This document shows positions 1 through 8,802 of a DNA stretch of 37,548 bases, in pieces (positions within the stretch are counted from its first letter, which is position 1; every line of letters begins with the position of its first letter). Origin of the DNA: Legionella saoudiensis (GTDB taxonomy: Bacteria; Pseudomonadota; Gammaproteobacteria; Legionellales; Legionellaceae); NCBI RefSeq assembly GCF_001465875.1, contig NZ_LN901319.1:1-37548 (forward strand), given 5' to 3'. The notes beneath the pieces are model-generated. The model saw nothing but the letters and a program-made list of their open reading frames with translations. It did not search any database and had not been told where the DNA came from. The translations under genes and the position numbers were made by a program.

Positions 1-2
1 TG

Positions 3-308
3 AAGTTTTTAGAAAAATTAAAGCCTAATGAATACATCAGCACCATGACTAAATCCAAACGCACAGGGAAAATATTCATCGATTATTTAAGAAATCAACG
101 AACGGCTACTGCGATTGGCGCCTATTCGACCCGTGCTAGACCTCATGCCCCAGTGAGTACACCGCTTGCCTGGGATGAGTTAAGCAAAAACATTAAAGAA
201 AACAGCTATACGATTAAAACGTTACCCAAGCGGCTTGAGCAACTGACCGAAGATCCCTGGAAGGATTTTTGGCTCGTGAAACAATCTTTACGCTTGGATC
301 AGCTTTAG
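3..308 (+). CDS. ligD: DNA ligase D (LigD), C-terminal end of polymerase domain, 5' partial
   Basis: The frame is open from the left edge, so the gene starts outside the window; the ATG at 45 is internal. The visible 101 residues match the end of the archaeo-eukaryotic-primase-like polymerase domain of LigD: GKIFIDYLRN, then the YSTRARPHAPVSTPLAWDEL stretch and a closing LPKRLEQLTEDPW segment. In the family this domain adds (ribo)nucleotides at double-strand breaks held by Ku. The ku gene starts 48 bases downstream on the same strand, which supports a two-gene non-homologous end-joining unit. A small inverted repeat (AAGAG/CTCTT, 324-338) lies between them. Whether ligase and phosphoesterase domains exist upstream cannot be seen. 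Confidence 0.9.
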   Translation, partial: KFLEKLKPNEYISTMTKSKRTGKIFIDYLRNQRTATAIGAYSTRARPHAPVSTPLAWDELSKNIKENSYTIKTLPKRLEQLTEDPWKDFWLVKQSLRLDQL

Positions 309-356
309 GTGGTATCTATTATTAAGAGAGTAACTCTTCGTACTTAGGGAGGTATC

Positions 357-1196
357 ATGGCGAAATCAATTTGGAAAGGCGACATTTCTTTTGGGCTGGT
401 GTCTATCCCTGTTTCTTTAGTTTCGGTTGAAGAAAATAATGATTTAAAATTTCATCTGTTGGATTCCAAAACCAACTCCCGAGTGCGTTATCAACGAGTT
501 AATGAAGATACGGGCAAAGAAGTGCCTTGGGAACATATCGTTAAAGGCTGGGAATATGAAAAAGGTAGCTACATTATTGTGGATGAAAGCGCGTTCCAAA
601 AAGCAAGCCCTGAGGTGTTTAAATCCATTAATATTGATGAGTTTGTGGATTTAAAAGAAATAGATAATCTCTATTATTCAAAGCCCTACTACCTACAACC
701 GGAAAGCAAAAACAAAAAAGCCTATGTGCTGTTGCGCGAAGCCCTTAAAAATACCAATAAAGTAGGGGTCGCTAAAGTAATTATTCGCACGAAAGAGTCC
801 TTGAGCCTTATTATTCCGCATGAGCACGCCCTACTCTTATATTTAATCCACTTTGCCGATGAAATTCGTGAGGAAGATGAAGTCAATGTGCCTCGTGATG
901 AACTCAAAACCTATAAAGTCGCCGACAAGGAAATGAAAATGGCTGAAGCATTAATCAAAGACATGACCAACGCCTGGAAGCCTGAAAAATACCACAATGA
1001 ATATCGGGAAACGATGCAAAAATGGTTAGACAAGGAAACCGAAAAACTTAAAAAGTCCGGCAAAAAAGTGTCAAAAGCAACTCCTCAAAGCAAGGATTCG
1101 GTAGTGGACTTTATCTCATTGCTTAAAGACAGTATGAAAAAGAAAAAGAGTAAATCTACCGACTCCAAACCAAAACAGAAAAGGAACGAAGGCTAA
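357..1196 (+). CDS. ku: Non-homologous end-joining protein Ku
   Basis: The 279-residue product has the normal length of bacterial Ku. It starts MAKSIWKGDISFGLVSIPVS, the conserved first strand of the Ku core, and continues with the family segments VDLKEIDNLYYSKPYYLQP and LLREALKNTNKVGVAKVIIR. The C-terminal tail (about residues 230-279) is lysine-rich, as in the basic tail that helps DNA binding. Ku homodimers encircle broken DNA ends and recruit LigD, encoded just upstream. The ATG is chosen because it follows AGGGAGG (346-352). A second copy of this gene, reduced to its two ends, lies at 5983-6229, and the similarity continues a few dozen bases past both stop codons. Confidence 0.95.
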   Translation: MAKSIWKGDISFGLVSIPVSLVSVEENNDLKFHLLDSKTNSRVRYQRVNEDTGKEVPWEHIVKGWEYEKGSYIIVDESAFQKASPEVFKSINIDEFVDLKEIDNLYYSKPYYLQPESKNKKAYVLLREALKNTNKVGVAKVIIRTKESLSLIIPHEHALLLYLIHFADEIREEDEVNVPRDELKTYKVADKEMKMAEALIKDMTNAWKPEKYHNEYRETMQKWLDKETEKLKKSGKKVSKATPQSKDSVVDFISLLKDSMKKKKSKSTDSKPKQKRNEG

Positions 1197-1254
1197 TTGG
1201 GTGAGGATGTTTTTAAAAATCGACAACTTTTAGGCCCTTCCGGTAGATCACAAA

Positions 1255-1283
1255 TTGACCAAATGGATTGATTTTAATATAAT
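1255..1283 (+). promoter_or_regulatory. Sigma70-type promoter for the cyclodipeptide synthase operon
   Basis: TTGACC (1255-1260) and TATAAT (1278-1283) are separated by 17 bases, near the sigma70 consensus. The ATG of the synthase is about 30 bases downstream of the -10 box. It would drive the synthase and the overlapping histidine kinase. Confidence 0.65.
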
Positions 1284-1313
1284 CACTCATTCTTTAGTCA
1301 CCACGAGGTCCGA

Positions 1314-2051
1314 ATGGAATACGGAAATGCGATTATAACCCCCTATCCAATCTCACCGGGAAGTAATCATCTGTTCACCCAAAAAGAGCATGCACTTTTA
1401 GGAATAAGCCCATTTAACAGTTATTTCTCTGAAGAAATGATTGTCCAATGGATTCAATGGGCAAAAAATACCTTTTCCTCTTTTCAAATTTTTATTCCAG
1501 ACAAGCTACCCCTATATACCTTTCTTGCCTTGGGTTATGACGAATCAAAGGCGCGAACTAAAGCCAAACGGCAAGCGGCGTATTTGAAAAATAAAATACA
1601 GCGGGCCTTAGATCACTGTGCACTAAAAAACGCAAACTCTCAATTAATTATTGATATGAACGTTTTAGAAAATAACTCGATGTTCCTTGAATTAAGAGCG
1701 CACTGCTATTCGTTGTATCAAACAGATGCAGCCTTTCGGCGGGAGTGCGACCAATGCACTGGCTGGGTTTTGAATGGGCATACTATTAAAGACCTTCAGC
1801 AGTCCAACCACAACATCGCGGTACACTACATTCTTAACGAAATGCCACTATTTATGGATACCCCATCCATTCTGGGCGTGAAGTCCTCTCTGTTTGTCTA
1901 TCATCAAACACCCGAATTCATAAACTTTCTCTATACTAATTCTATAAGCAGTGAACTTATTGCCTCAAATCAAGGATTTATTGAATTATCTGTTCAAAAA
2001 CAGGGTGCAATAACGGACGGAGTGCTGTTTTACGATGAGTTTAGACAATGA
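1314..2051 (+). CDS. tRNA-dependent cyclodipeptide synthase (CDPS), NYH type
   Basis: The 245-residue protein has the signatures of cyclodipeptide synthases, which use two aminoacyl-tRNAs to make a cyclic dipeptide (2,5-diketopiperazine). Aligned by eye to AlbC, the nucleophilic serine is S32 in GISPFNSYFS (AlbC S37), N35 matches N40, Y172 and E176 in HYILNEMPLF match Y178 and E182, and Y196-H197 in VYHQTP match Y202-H203. N35, Y196 and H197 place it in the NYH subfamily. L28, G30 and L179 match AlbC L33, G35 and L185 of the first-substrate pocket, a weak hint of a hydrophobic first residue. No signal peptide or membrane segment is seen. GAGGT precedes the ATG. The stop lies 17 bases inside the next gene, so the two are probably translated together. 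No oxidase, methyltransferase or P450 tailoring gene is adjacent. Confidence 0.9.
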   Translation: MEYGNAIITPYPISPGSNHLFTQKEHALLGISPFNSYFSEEMIVQWIQWAKNTFSSFQIFIPDKLPLYTFLALGYDESKARTKAKRQAAYLKNKIQRALDHCALKNANSQLIIDMNVLENNSMFLELRAHCYSLYQTDAAFRRECDQCTGWVLNGHTIKDLQQSNHNIAVHYILNEMPLFMDTPSILGVKSSLFVYHQTPEFINFLYTNSISSELIASNQGFIELSVQKQGAITDGVLFYDEFRQ

Positions 2052-4071
2052 AGCACTGTACTTAATTATTGATACCATTGATGCCAGTATTTTCTGGAAG
2101 GATCTCAATGGACGATACTTAGGCTGCAATCACTACATGGTGCAGATGAGTGGCTTTAAGGATCGAGCAGACATTATTGGCAAAACAGACCGCGAAATGC
2201 CTTGGTGGCAAATCGCAGAAAAATTAGAAACAATTGATCGCAGCGTGTTAAAAAATGGCCTTTTTGAAGGGGAAGAGTCGCCGTTAACTGCCTCATCAAA
2301 AAGGGTATTCCATACCAAAAAAACCATCTTGTACGATAAAAATAAGAATGTCTTAGGCATTATTGGCATATCCATTGACATCACTGAGCGCAAAAAAGCA
2401 GAGCTGCAACTCAAGAAGAAACAAAAGCAACTAACCAAAGAAAAAGATAAAGCCCTTGCAGCAAACCGCGCTAAAACAGAATTCCTTGCCAACATGCGCC
2501 ATGACATCCGCACCCCACTTTCAGGTATTGTTGGATTCTCCGAAATTTTGAAATCAGAATCCAATGAGCCACGAATCAAGGAATATGCCGATAACCTGGT
2601 GGCATCAAGCCACGCACTCCTGCATCTGCTGGATGAAGTATTGGATGCGGTAAAAATTGGCTCAGGGAAAATCCCAAAGCTTAAACGCAAATTCAATCTC
2701 ATCGACACGCTGGAACAGGTCGCAGCCCTTTATTATGCCAAAGCACACGAAAAACAACTCGACCTTTCCCTTTCTATTGATAAAAAAGTTCCTCGATACG
2801 TTATTGGGGATAAAATAAGAGTGCATCGTATTGCCTTAGAGCTCATCGGCAATGCGCTTAACTTTACGAATCAGGGATTTGTGCACGTCAGGGTAGATCT
2901 TGCAAAAAAAGAACATCGTCACCTGGTAATCCGCATCAACGTAGTGGACTCAGGAATTGGTATTCCAGAGGACAAGCAACAAGAAATATACCTGCAATTC
3001 AAGCGATTAACTCCTTCGTATCAAGGGATATACAAAGGCTCAGGACTTGGGCTTTATGTAGTGAAGCAATTTATGGAGGAACTGGAAGGTGAAATTTACG
3101 TGGACAGCGAACCGCAAAAAGGAACAACCTTTACCTGCCTCATTCCCTTGCAAGAGCCGCTTTTAAATGATGAATCCGGGGTAGATCGGAACGAACGATT
3201 AATTCCTCAGCCCCCAAATACATCTTCCTTATCCCAATTAAGCACGCCAATCATGCCGGATGCGGAACTGGTAACAAAAAATAAGGTGCTGGTTGTAGAA
3301 GACAACTTCATTGCACAAACGGTGGCTAAAAGCCTGCTTCACACATTAAATTGCCAGGTCGATGTGGCAACCAATGGACTTGATGCCATTAGCCGCTGCA
3401 AAAACACCACTTATGATTTAATTTTTATGGACATTGGCCTAGGCGATGGCATGGATGGTTATGAGGTAACCCAATTCATCCGCAGCCAAATAAGCCCATC
3501 TCATCACATCCCAATTATCGCCCTTACGGCGCATGGAGCCGATGAAAGCAAACAACGCTGCATCGAATCAGGAATGGATGCCGTATTAACGAAACCGCTC
3601 ACTAAAAATAATGCAGCGGAACTCATTAGTTCATTCATCCCATCCCCACTCGAAAAAGCACCAGCAGTTCCCACTGCAACTGCCCGCCGCGAGCTACCGG
3701 ATAATGAGGAGGAGCTGTTTCATTTAAATCAATTCTCGCTACTTGATGAGGCCGAAGCAATACGCAATTGTGGTTCCATAGACACGGTAAAAAAGCTGTT
3801 GCAGCTTTTGACTCAAGAGCTTCCTGAGGATTTAATTCACATGAAAAGCGCTTTTGCACAGCAGAATTACCCGCTCATTGAGAACATAGCGCATAAAATT
3901 AAAGGCGGTGCGATGTATCTGGGAGCCCATCGAATGAAATACGCGTGCCAATATGTAGAGCGCTATTGGAAATCAGGGGGACGCACCTTATTTCCCGATC
4001 TCTATCAACAGGCCATTTCCGTCATTGAGGAAACCCTCATTTATGTCAAAGGGTGGTTGCGCACTCATTAA
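2035..4071 (+). CDS. Soluble hybrid sensor histidine kinase (PAS-HisKA-HATPase-REC-HPt)
   Basis: The 678-residue protein has a PAS domain (about 1-117, ending in GIIGISIDITERKK), a short coiled coil, a HisKA domain with phospho-acceptor H156 (FLANMRHDIRTPL), and an ATPase domain with N273 (N box), DSGIGI (305-310) and GSGLGL (335-340). The receiver domain (about 415-535) has D423, D466 as phospho-acceptor, T498 and K520. A C-terminal HPt domain carries H620 (ENIAHKIKGG). All catalytic residues for a four-step phosphorelay are present. There is no membrane segment, so it should sense a cytosolic signal through PAS. It overlaps the cyclodipeptide synthase by 17 bases. No response regulator gene follows, so the output partner is encoded elsewhere. 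Confidence 0.92.
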   Translation: MSLDNEALYLIIDTIDASIFWKDLNGRYLGCNHYMVQMSGFKDRADIIGKTDREMPWWQIAEKLETIDRSVLKNGLFEGEESPLTASSKRVFHTKKTILYDKNKNVLGIIGISIDITERKKAELQLKKKQKQLTKEKDKALAANRAKTEFLANMRHDIRTPLSGIVGFSEILKSESNEPRIKEYADNLVASSHALLHLLDEVLDAVKIGSGKIPKLKRKFNLIDTLEQVAALYYAKAHEKQLDLSLSIDKKVPRYVIGDKIRVHRIALELIGNALNFTNQGFVHVRVDLAKKEHRHLVIRINVVDSGIGIPEDKQQEIYLQFKRLTPSYQGIYKGSGLGLYVVKQFMEELEGEIYVDSEPQKGTTFTCLIPLQEPLLNDESGVDRNERLIPQPPNTSSLSQLSTPIMPDAELVTKNKVLVVEDNFIAQTVAKSLLHTLNCQVDVATNGLDAISRCKNTTYDLIFMDIGLGDGMDGYEVTQFIRSQISPSHHIPIIALTAHGADESKQRCIESGMDAVLTKPLTKNNAAELISSFIPSPLEKAPAVPTATARRELPDNEEELFHLNQFSLLDEAEAIRNCGSIDTVKKLLQLLTQELPEDLIHMKSAFAQQNYPLIENIAHKIKGGAMYLGAHRMKYACQYVERYWKSGGRTLFPDLYQQAISVIEETLIYVKGWLRTH

Positions 4072-4270
4072 ACGTGGTCAAGAATAAAATCATCATCATG
4101 GACTACTTAATCAGCGTATCCCTCAGCTTCCAAGAGCAGCTTAACCCTATACTCTTCCCGTTCTTTAGGCTACGTAACGCACTTCAACAAATGTTTTTCA
4201 ATTTAATTTTTATATAACAACGGGTTATATTTTGAGCCCATCCTAAGACCTGTTTTGGGTAGTTTTTTTT

Positions 4271-4300
4271 GATGACTGATAGGGTATCCATCAGTATAAT
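4271..4300 (+). promoter_or_regulatory. Candidate promoter with overlapping palindrome
   Basis: The only structure I see in the 299-base gap 4072-4370 is here. A TATAAT box (4295-4300) follows GATGAC (4271-4276) at an 18-base spacing. Directly upstream of the -10, an interrupted palindrome CTGAT/ATCAG (4276-4280 and 4290-4294) fills the spacer, where a repressor could block RNA polymerase. The T-run at 4263-4270 follows only a weak ACC/GGT hairpin, so I do not call a terminator for the kinase gene. Confidence 0.35.
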
Positions 4301-4370
4301 GCGCGCTTTTCATTCACAGATCCCGTTTTATTTACAAATTTTTTAATGTCATCAAACAAGGAAAAGGATA

Positions 4371-5546
4371 ATGACAAATACTACGCCTCAAACACCCTCC
4401 GCAATTAATCCCCAAACCTCCAAAGCTGAACAAATTAAAACCCATGAGCGTTTAATTGAATTACAACAAGCCCTTGACGAGGCGCTGGATGCATTTTCGC
4501 GAGATCACAGCCAGCTTACACAAATGGCAACTTATTGGGGCAAGCAACCCCTTTGGTGGCGAATTAGCCTGGGCGTTACGATCATTGTTCCCTTAATACT
4601 CTTTAGTATGGTTATGCAGCTTGCGGTTTTACTTACCATTAGTTTATTCATTTCGGCAATTTATATTATTGGCAATCATTTACTTGTCTCGCACCATCAG
4701 CACGCCTTATTAAATATACAAAAATTCAAAAACATTGTTATAAGCCTTAATAGCCTTCAATCATCCATGATTGAACTAACCCATGAATTACACGAACAGC
4801 TCAAACAAGAACTAGAACAAGTCGGTGCTGAAAACATGAAATTAACCGATAATGTTTCTCGCCTAACCGAGGAGCTCCTTACCCTATCCTTAACCCTCGA
4901 ACAATTAAAAATAACGGAAGCGCAACAAAAGAAATTAGTTCACCACTTGGAAACAAACGTAGAACAACTCATGACCGCATCTGAGGCGCAATCGAATGTG
5001 TATGAACAAACCCATACTCAATTAGAGACAGTTCGCAAAGAGTACGAACAAACCCAAACTCTATTGTTAGGACATATTGAGCGAATCGGCACGTTAGAAT
5101 CCCAGATGGAATCTGAGCGAATGAGGACCCAAAACACAATCCAAATACTGAAGAACACCCTGGGCAAATTCACAGGCATGATGCTTCTTAGTGAAGAGCA
5201 ACGCATGGTATTTGAGAAAAAAATGACTGATTTTATTGAAAATAATCACCTACGATTTAAAAACTTAGTTGAGGTTCTTTCGCAAACAACGACCCAAATT
5301 TCTGAGACAACGGAGCGTTATACGGAAGCAACCACCGAGTTTCATCAATTATTAAACCAACAAAAGCAACTCTTCAATCAATTAGAATCAGTCGTAGAGC
5401 GAATCGATGAACCTGAAACGCCAATACCCCCGGTAATACCATGCACACCGTCCCAAACACGATTTGGTTTATTTTCTGAAAAAGAATCAGTGGACCCCCT
5501 ACCTAAAAAAGAACCTAAGCAAGTATCTGAAATTAAAGTCTTTTAA
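4371..5546 (+). CDS. Membrane-anchored coiled-coil protein, possible Dot/Icm effector
   Basis: The 391-residue protein begins with a Gln/Thr-rich cytosolic stretch and has two adjacent hydrophobic segments at about residues 62-105, which read as a membrane hairpin. A long heptad-rich, Glu/Gln-rich region (about 115-350) should form a coiled coil. The Pro-rich tail ends in SEIKVF. This layout, a membrane hairpin plus long coiled coil, resembles Legionella LegC-type (YlfA/YlfB) effectors, but I recognise no specific orthologue. GGAAAAGG lies a few bases before the ATG. Alternatives are a cell-envelope or chemoreceptor-like structural protein. It stands alone between the kinase gene and the repeat element. 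Confidence 0.6.
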   Translation: MTNTTPQTPSAINPQTSKAEQIKTHERLIELQQALDEALDAFSRDHSQLTQMATYWGKQPLWWRISLGVTIIVPLILFSMVMQLAVLLTISLFISAIYIIGNHLLVSHHQHALLNIQKFKNIVISLNSLQSSMIELTHELHEQLKQELEQVGAENMKLTDNVSRLTEELLTLSLTLEQLKITEAQQKKLVHHLETNVEQLMTASEAQSNVYEQTHTQLETVRKEYEQTQTLLLGHIERIGTLESQMESERMRTQNTIQILKNTLGKFTGMMLLSEEQRMVFEKKMTDFIENNHLRFKNLVEVLSQTTTQISETTERYTEATTEFHQLLNQQKQLFNQLESVVERIDEPETPIPPVIPCTPSQTRFGLFSEKESVDPLPKKEPKQVSEIKVF

Positions 5547-5646
5547 ACAGAATATTAATTACTTACGCTGAAAAAACCTATAGACCGCGTGTATTGGTAG
5601 CGCATTAGCTCGAAGGGGTATTTTAACCAAGCTCAACTATCTTTAG

Positions 5647-5758
5647 AATGAAATAACGGTTTGATTTTCGTGCTTGTGCACAGCGCCAATACACCTTAAG
5701 GCCAGAAGGTCTTAAGGCTGACGTCCTGTCAACTGACGCTGCGCCAAACGATTTCATT
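5647..5758. repeat. 112-bp imperfect inverted-repeat element with strong central hairpin
   Basis: The gap 5547-5982 has no gene. Within it, AATGAAAT (5647-5654) is mirrored by ATTTCATT (5751-5758), followed inward by the related CGGTTTG and CAAACG. In the centre, CCTTAAGGCC (5694-5703) pairs with GGTCTTAAGG (5708-5717) around an AGAA loop, with one G-T pair. The nested symmetry suggests a miniature inverted-repeat element or a folded RNA. No transposase is nearby, and no second copy is seen in this window. Confidence 0.5.
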
Positions 5759-5982
5759 ATAGGAAAACTATTTGAATTAGCCAGCCGCAAAGTGGCTTAT
5801 TTGCATGTAAGATATTTCTTATTCATGAGTCGAGGATGCATCGTGTATTTTCGACTTCCATCTACACCCCTCTTGGAAATTACCCATTCAAGTGGATATA
5901 GGCAAGCCATTCAATCTATAGAATCCTTCTATCCTTTTTAATAGTCTATTATTAACTAACCATCCATAATAAGGGAATAATT

Positions 5983-6229
5983 ATGGCCAAATCCATTTGG
6001 AAAGGTGAAATCTCCTTCGGTCTTGTTTCCATCCCTGTGTCTCTGGTGTCTGTAGAAGAAAGCAATGTCGGGGAAGAAAATACCCTCTACAGCAACCCAG
6101 AGCAAAGAGTCTGTGGTTGACTTCATCTCCTTGCTGAAAGAAAGCATGAAAAAAAAGAGCGACCGTGCCGCAAAGAAAACCAAGTCGACAAGCCGTACGA
6201 AACAAACACAGAATAAAAAAGAGGCCTAA
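5983..6229 (+). pseudogene. Second ku copy, reduced to its two ends by an internal deletion
   Basis: It starts MAKSIWKGEISFGLVSIPVS and runs to VSVEES at about 6063, nearly identical to the first 27 residues of the intact Ku. It then jumps, in another frame, to the Ku tail: SGKKIPSTATQSKESVVDF, ending TQNKKEA with a stop at 6227-6229. About 205 central codons (roughly Ku residues 28-233) are missing, and the frame is broken, so the original frame stops after about 45 codons. Similarity to the intact locus extends into both flanks (TCTATTATTAA upstream, GAGGATGTTT downstream). This is the remnant of a duplicated but already divergent ku, not a recent copy. Confidence 0.9.
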
Positions 6230-6360
6230 TCGGGCGAGGATGTTTAATTAATGGCCAACAACTCTCCATTTCAGGACCTTTATGCTATCATGAGCAAGAC
6301 CTAATTTTGACTAAAAATGACCCAAATTAACTTGACGCACTACCTCGCCTTATTGTTGTA

Positions 6361-8802
6361 ATGAAAACATATAACTTATCAGTTACAGAGCTTGCGCTTC
6401 CCTCTCCCCGAGAAGGAAGTATTGATACCTATTCTGGTTTTAACCTAACCTCCAAACTCGCCATTAAAGCGCATCAAAGCCTTCAGTACAAACAACTTAA
6501 ATTGCATGACAACTATACACCTGAAGTCAATGTCGTTCATCAGCTTGCTTATAAGGAGTATTTTTTTAATATTTCAGGGCGAATGGATGGTATTTACCAA
6601 GAGGCCCCCCTAAGAATTGAAGAAATTAAAACTGCTTTCGACCCTCAAAAACTAATCGACGTGCTTGCAGACAACTATTACACCCATCCGTACTGGCTGC
6701 AATTACAAATCTATGGCTATATTCATTGGTTAAAAACCAAGGCCATTCCCAAATTAAATTTGGTAATAGTTTCTTTACGCAATAAAAAAACCTACCCCTT
6801 AGTTTTAGAATTTAATCAAGATGCTTTTGAAGCATGGTTAAATCGTCGCTTAGAAGAGCTTGTACTCGAAATCAAAGAATCAAAAAAGCGCATTAAACAT
6901 CGAAAACATCACTGCAGCCAACTGAGTTTTCCTTTTCCCAAACCACGCCCTCATCAAAAAGAATTAATGGAATTTGTTGAGTCCTCCATGAAGCACAAAA
7001 GGCCCATGCTGATTCAAGCCCCTACTGGGTTAGGCAAGTCGATGGCTATTTTGTATCCCACACTCAAGGAATCATTAAGCCGTGGACAAAAAACGCTCTA
7101 TTTAACTCCTAAGAACAGTCAACACCATATTGCTTTAAATGCCGTTCATTTGCTTCAAGAAAAAGGTTCTGCATGTTCTTCGCTAATGCTTACCGCTAAA
7201 AAAAAATTATGCATGAAAAGTGAACCTATTTGTACGAGCAAACAATGTGAATTTGCGGAAAATCATTACACGAAATGCAGTAGTAATGACTTATTAAAGA
7301 AGCTTCAAAAAAAACAGAACTTAGATGCCGCGGTGTTTCGAGAGCTCGCCATAACCTATCAAGTATGTCCCTACGAGTTGCAGATGCAGAGCGTTGCCTT
7401 TGCCGATGTGGTTATTGGCGATTACAACTATGTGTTCTCTTCCACGAATACACCGGGGCAAGTAGTCAGTATGAAACTGGGCGAACACGAGAAACCGAAT
7501 TTAGTCATTGATGAGGTGCACAATTTACCAAGCCGGGGCATGGATTATTTTTCCCCTGCCTTGGAAGTCGCCTTTTTTGAGCGCTATTTAGACGCACTCG
7601 ATAGATACCCTCACCCCTTTCAGAAAAAACTGACGAAGGTAATTCATCAATGCATCTCAATCATTGATGATTGTGCGCTCCCCAACGTCTATGAGCCACA
7701 CATCACCCAAGCCCCAGAAGAAGCATTTAAAAAGCAGGAAGAAAAATTAAATCAATTACTTACTGATTATTTAGAATCAGATTTAACCATCGAAAGCGAC
7801 GATCCCATTTTAAAATTGTTTAATTACTGGTCCGACTTTACCGCAGCACTGGAGTTTGTAAATCAAGGCGGAGAGGAATTTTTTATTTCATTCCACCCCA
7901 AACATCATGCCTTAAAAATTAATTGCTGTGATGCCTCCAGTTTCTTGAAAGAACACTATACCCATTTTCAACAAGTTATTGGTTTTTCGGCCACCTTAAA
8001 ACCCTTTGATTACTACAGCCAGCTCATTGGATTAAATACCCCATTTTTACATACAGAGGAATTTTCTTCTCCTTTTTCACCTAATCATCGTAAATTACTT
8101 GTTATCCCCCAGGTCTCCACCAAATATCGAGATAGAAAATCGAATAGTCATAAAATAATTGAGGTCATTGTTCGACTTTCCATGTTAAAGTCCGGCAACT
8201 ATTTTGTATTTTTCCCAAGTTTCGAATTTTTAGAACAAATTTATGCGCAAATGCCTAACACGCCCCACTTTACATTAATTCGACAAGAGCGTCGCATGGA
8301 CGCATCAGAAACTAAATCGCTTCTCATGCAACTTCATCAAAAAAATAAGAATCATTTATTTTTTGCTGTGCAAGGAGGAATGTTTGCCGAAGGAATTGAT
8401 TACGTTGGTGAGCTCGCTATCGGGGCGTTTATAATAGGTCCTCCCCTTCCGTCTTTTGATTGGGAACGTGAACAAATGAAACGCTATTACGATACTCATT
8501 ATAAGCAGGGTCAAGAATACGCCTATACTTATCCTGCGATGGCTAAAGCCATTCAATCAGCGGGAAGGGTCATTCGCAGTGAAACAGACAAAGGCTTAAT
8601 TGTGTTAATGGACAATCGTTTTCTTCAATACCCATACAGCCAATGCATGCCCAAAGATTGGTTTTCTGAAAAGCCTCACGAGCTGATTTCCACATCCATT
8701 ATCAAGGAGGTGCAATCTTTCTGGAATCAAGTCTCTCCTGATAATCATCTAGAATCGCAAATCAAAGAACCCCAATCAGAGGGATTAAGTGCCAATGACT
8801 GA
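6361..8802 (+). CDS. PD-(D/E)XK nuclease-XPD/DinG-family helicase fusion
   Basis: The 813-residue protein has an N-terminal RecB/Cas4-like nuclease domain (about 1-180) with D76 in GRMDGIY, E88-x-K90 in IEEIKT, and a QLQIYGY helix. A superfamily 2 helicase of the XPD/DinG type follows. It has Walker A APTGLGKS (220-227), a cysteine cluster consistent with an iron-sulphur domain (C284, C291, C296, C306 and C336), the DEVH box (384-387), and a motif VI-like AIQSAGRVIRS near the C-terminus. Such enzymes unwind DNA 5' to 3', and the nuclease could cut flaps. I see no Shine-Dalgarno sequence at the ATG, but the family-like start (YNLSVTELALP) supports it. The last 8 bases overlap the start of the next gene (ATGACTGA), which implies translational coupling. 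Confidence 0.88.
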   Translation: MKTYNLSVTELALPSPREGSIDTYSGFNLTSKLAIKAHQSLQYKQLKLHDNYTPEVNVVHQLAYKEYFFNISGRMDGIYQEAPLRIEEIKTAFDPQKLIDVLADNYYTHPYWLQLQIYGYIHWLKTKAIPKLNLVIVSLRNKKTYPLVLEFNQDAFEAWLNRRLEELVLEIKESKKRIKHRKHHCSQLSFPFPKPRPHQKELMEFVESSMKHKRPMLIQAPTGLGKSMAILYPTLKESLSRGQKTLYLTPKNSQHHIALNAVHLLQEKGSACSSLMLTAKKKLCMKSEPICTSKQCEFAENHYTKCSSNDLLKKLQKKQNLDAAVFRELAITYQVCPYELQMQSVAFADVVIGDYNYVFSSTNTPGQVVSMKLGEHEKPNLVIDEVHNLPSRGMDYFSPALEVAFFERYLDALDRYPHPFQKKLTKVIHQCISIIDDCALPNVYEPHITQAPEEAFKKQEEKLNQLLTDYLESDLTIESDDPILKLFNYWSDFTAALEFVNQGGEEFFISFHPKHHALKINCCDASSFLKEHYTHFQQVIGFSATLKPFDYYSQLIGLNTPFLHTEEFSSPFSPNHRKLLVIPQVSTKYRDRKSNSHKIIEVIVRLSMLKSGNYFVFFPSFEFLEQIYAQMPNTPHFTLIRQERRMDASETKSLLMQLHQKNKNHLFFAVQGGMFAEGIDYVGELAIGAFIIGPPLPSFDWEREQMKRYYDTHYKQGQEYAYTYPAMAKAIQSAGRVIRSETDKGLIVLMDNRFLQYPYSQCMPKDWFSEKPHELISTSIIKEVQSFWNQVSPDNHLESQIKEPQSEGLSAND

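Noticed and set aside
4240..4270. A terminator after the histidine kinase gene ending in a run of eight T.
   Set aside because: The stem before the T-run is only about three pairs (ACC/GGT) with mismatches outside it.
5647..5758. The inverted-repeat element as an integron attC site.
   Set aside because: No RYYYAAC/GTTRRRY core sites are found at its ends and no integrase gene is present.
5956..6205. Two minus-strand frames across the ku remnant.
   Set aside because: The plus strand clearly matches both ends of Ku; the minus-strand products have no recognisable features.
8789..8794. GTG at 8789 as the start of the exonuclease-GIY-YIG gene.
   Set aside because: The ATG at 8795 has better spacing from AGAGGGA and makes the usual ATGACTGA coupling; the GTG is only 4 bases from the site.
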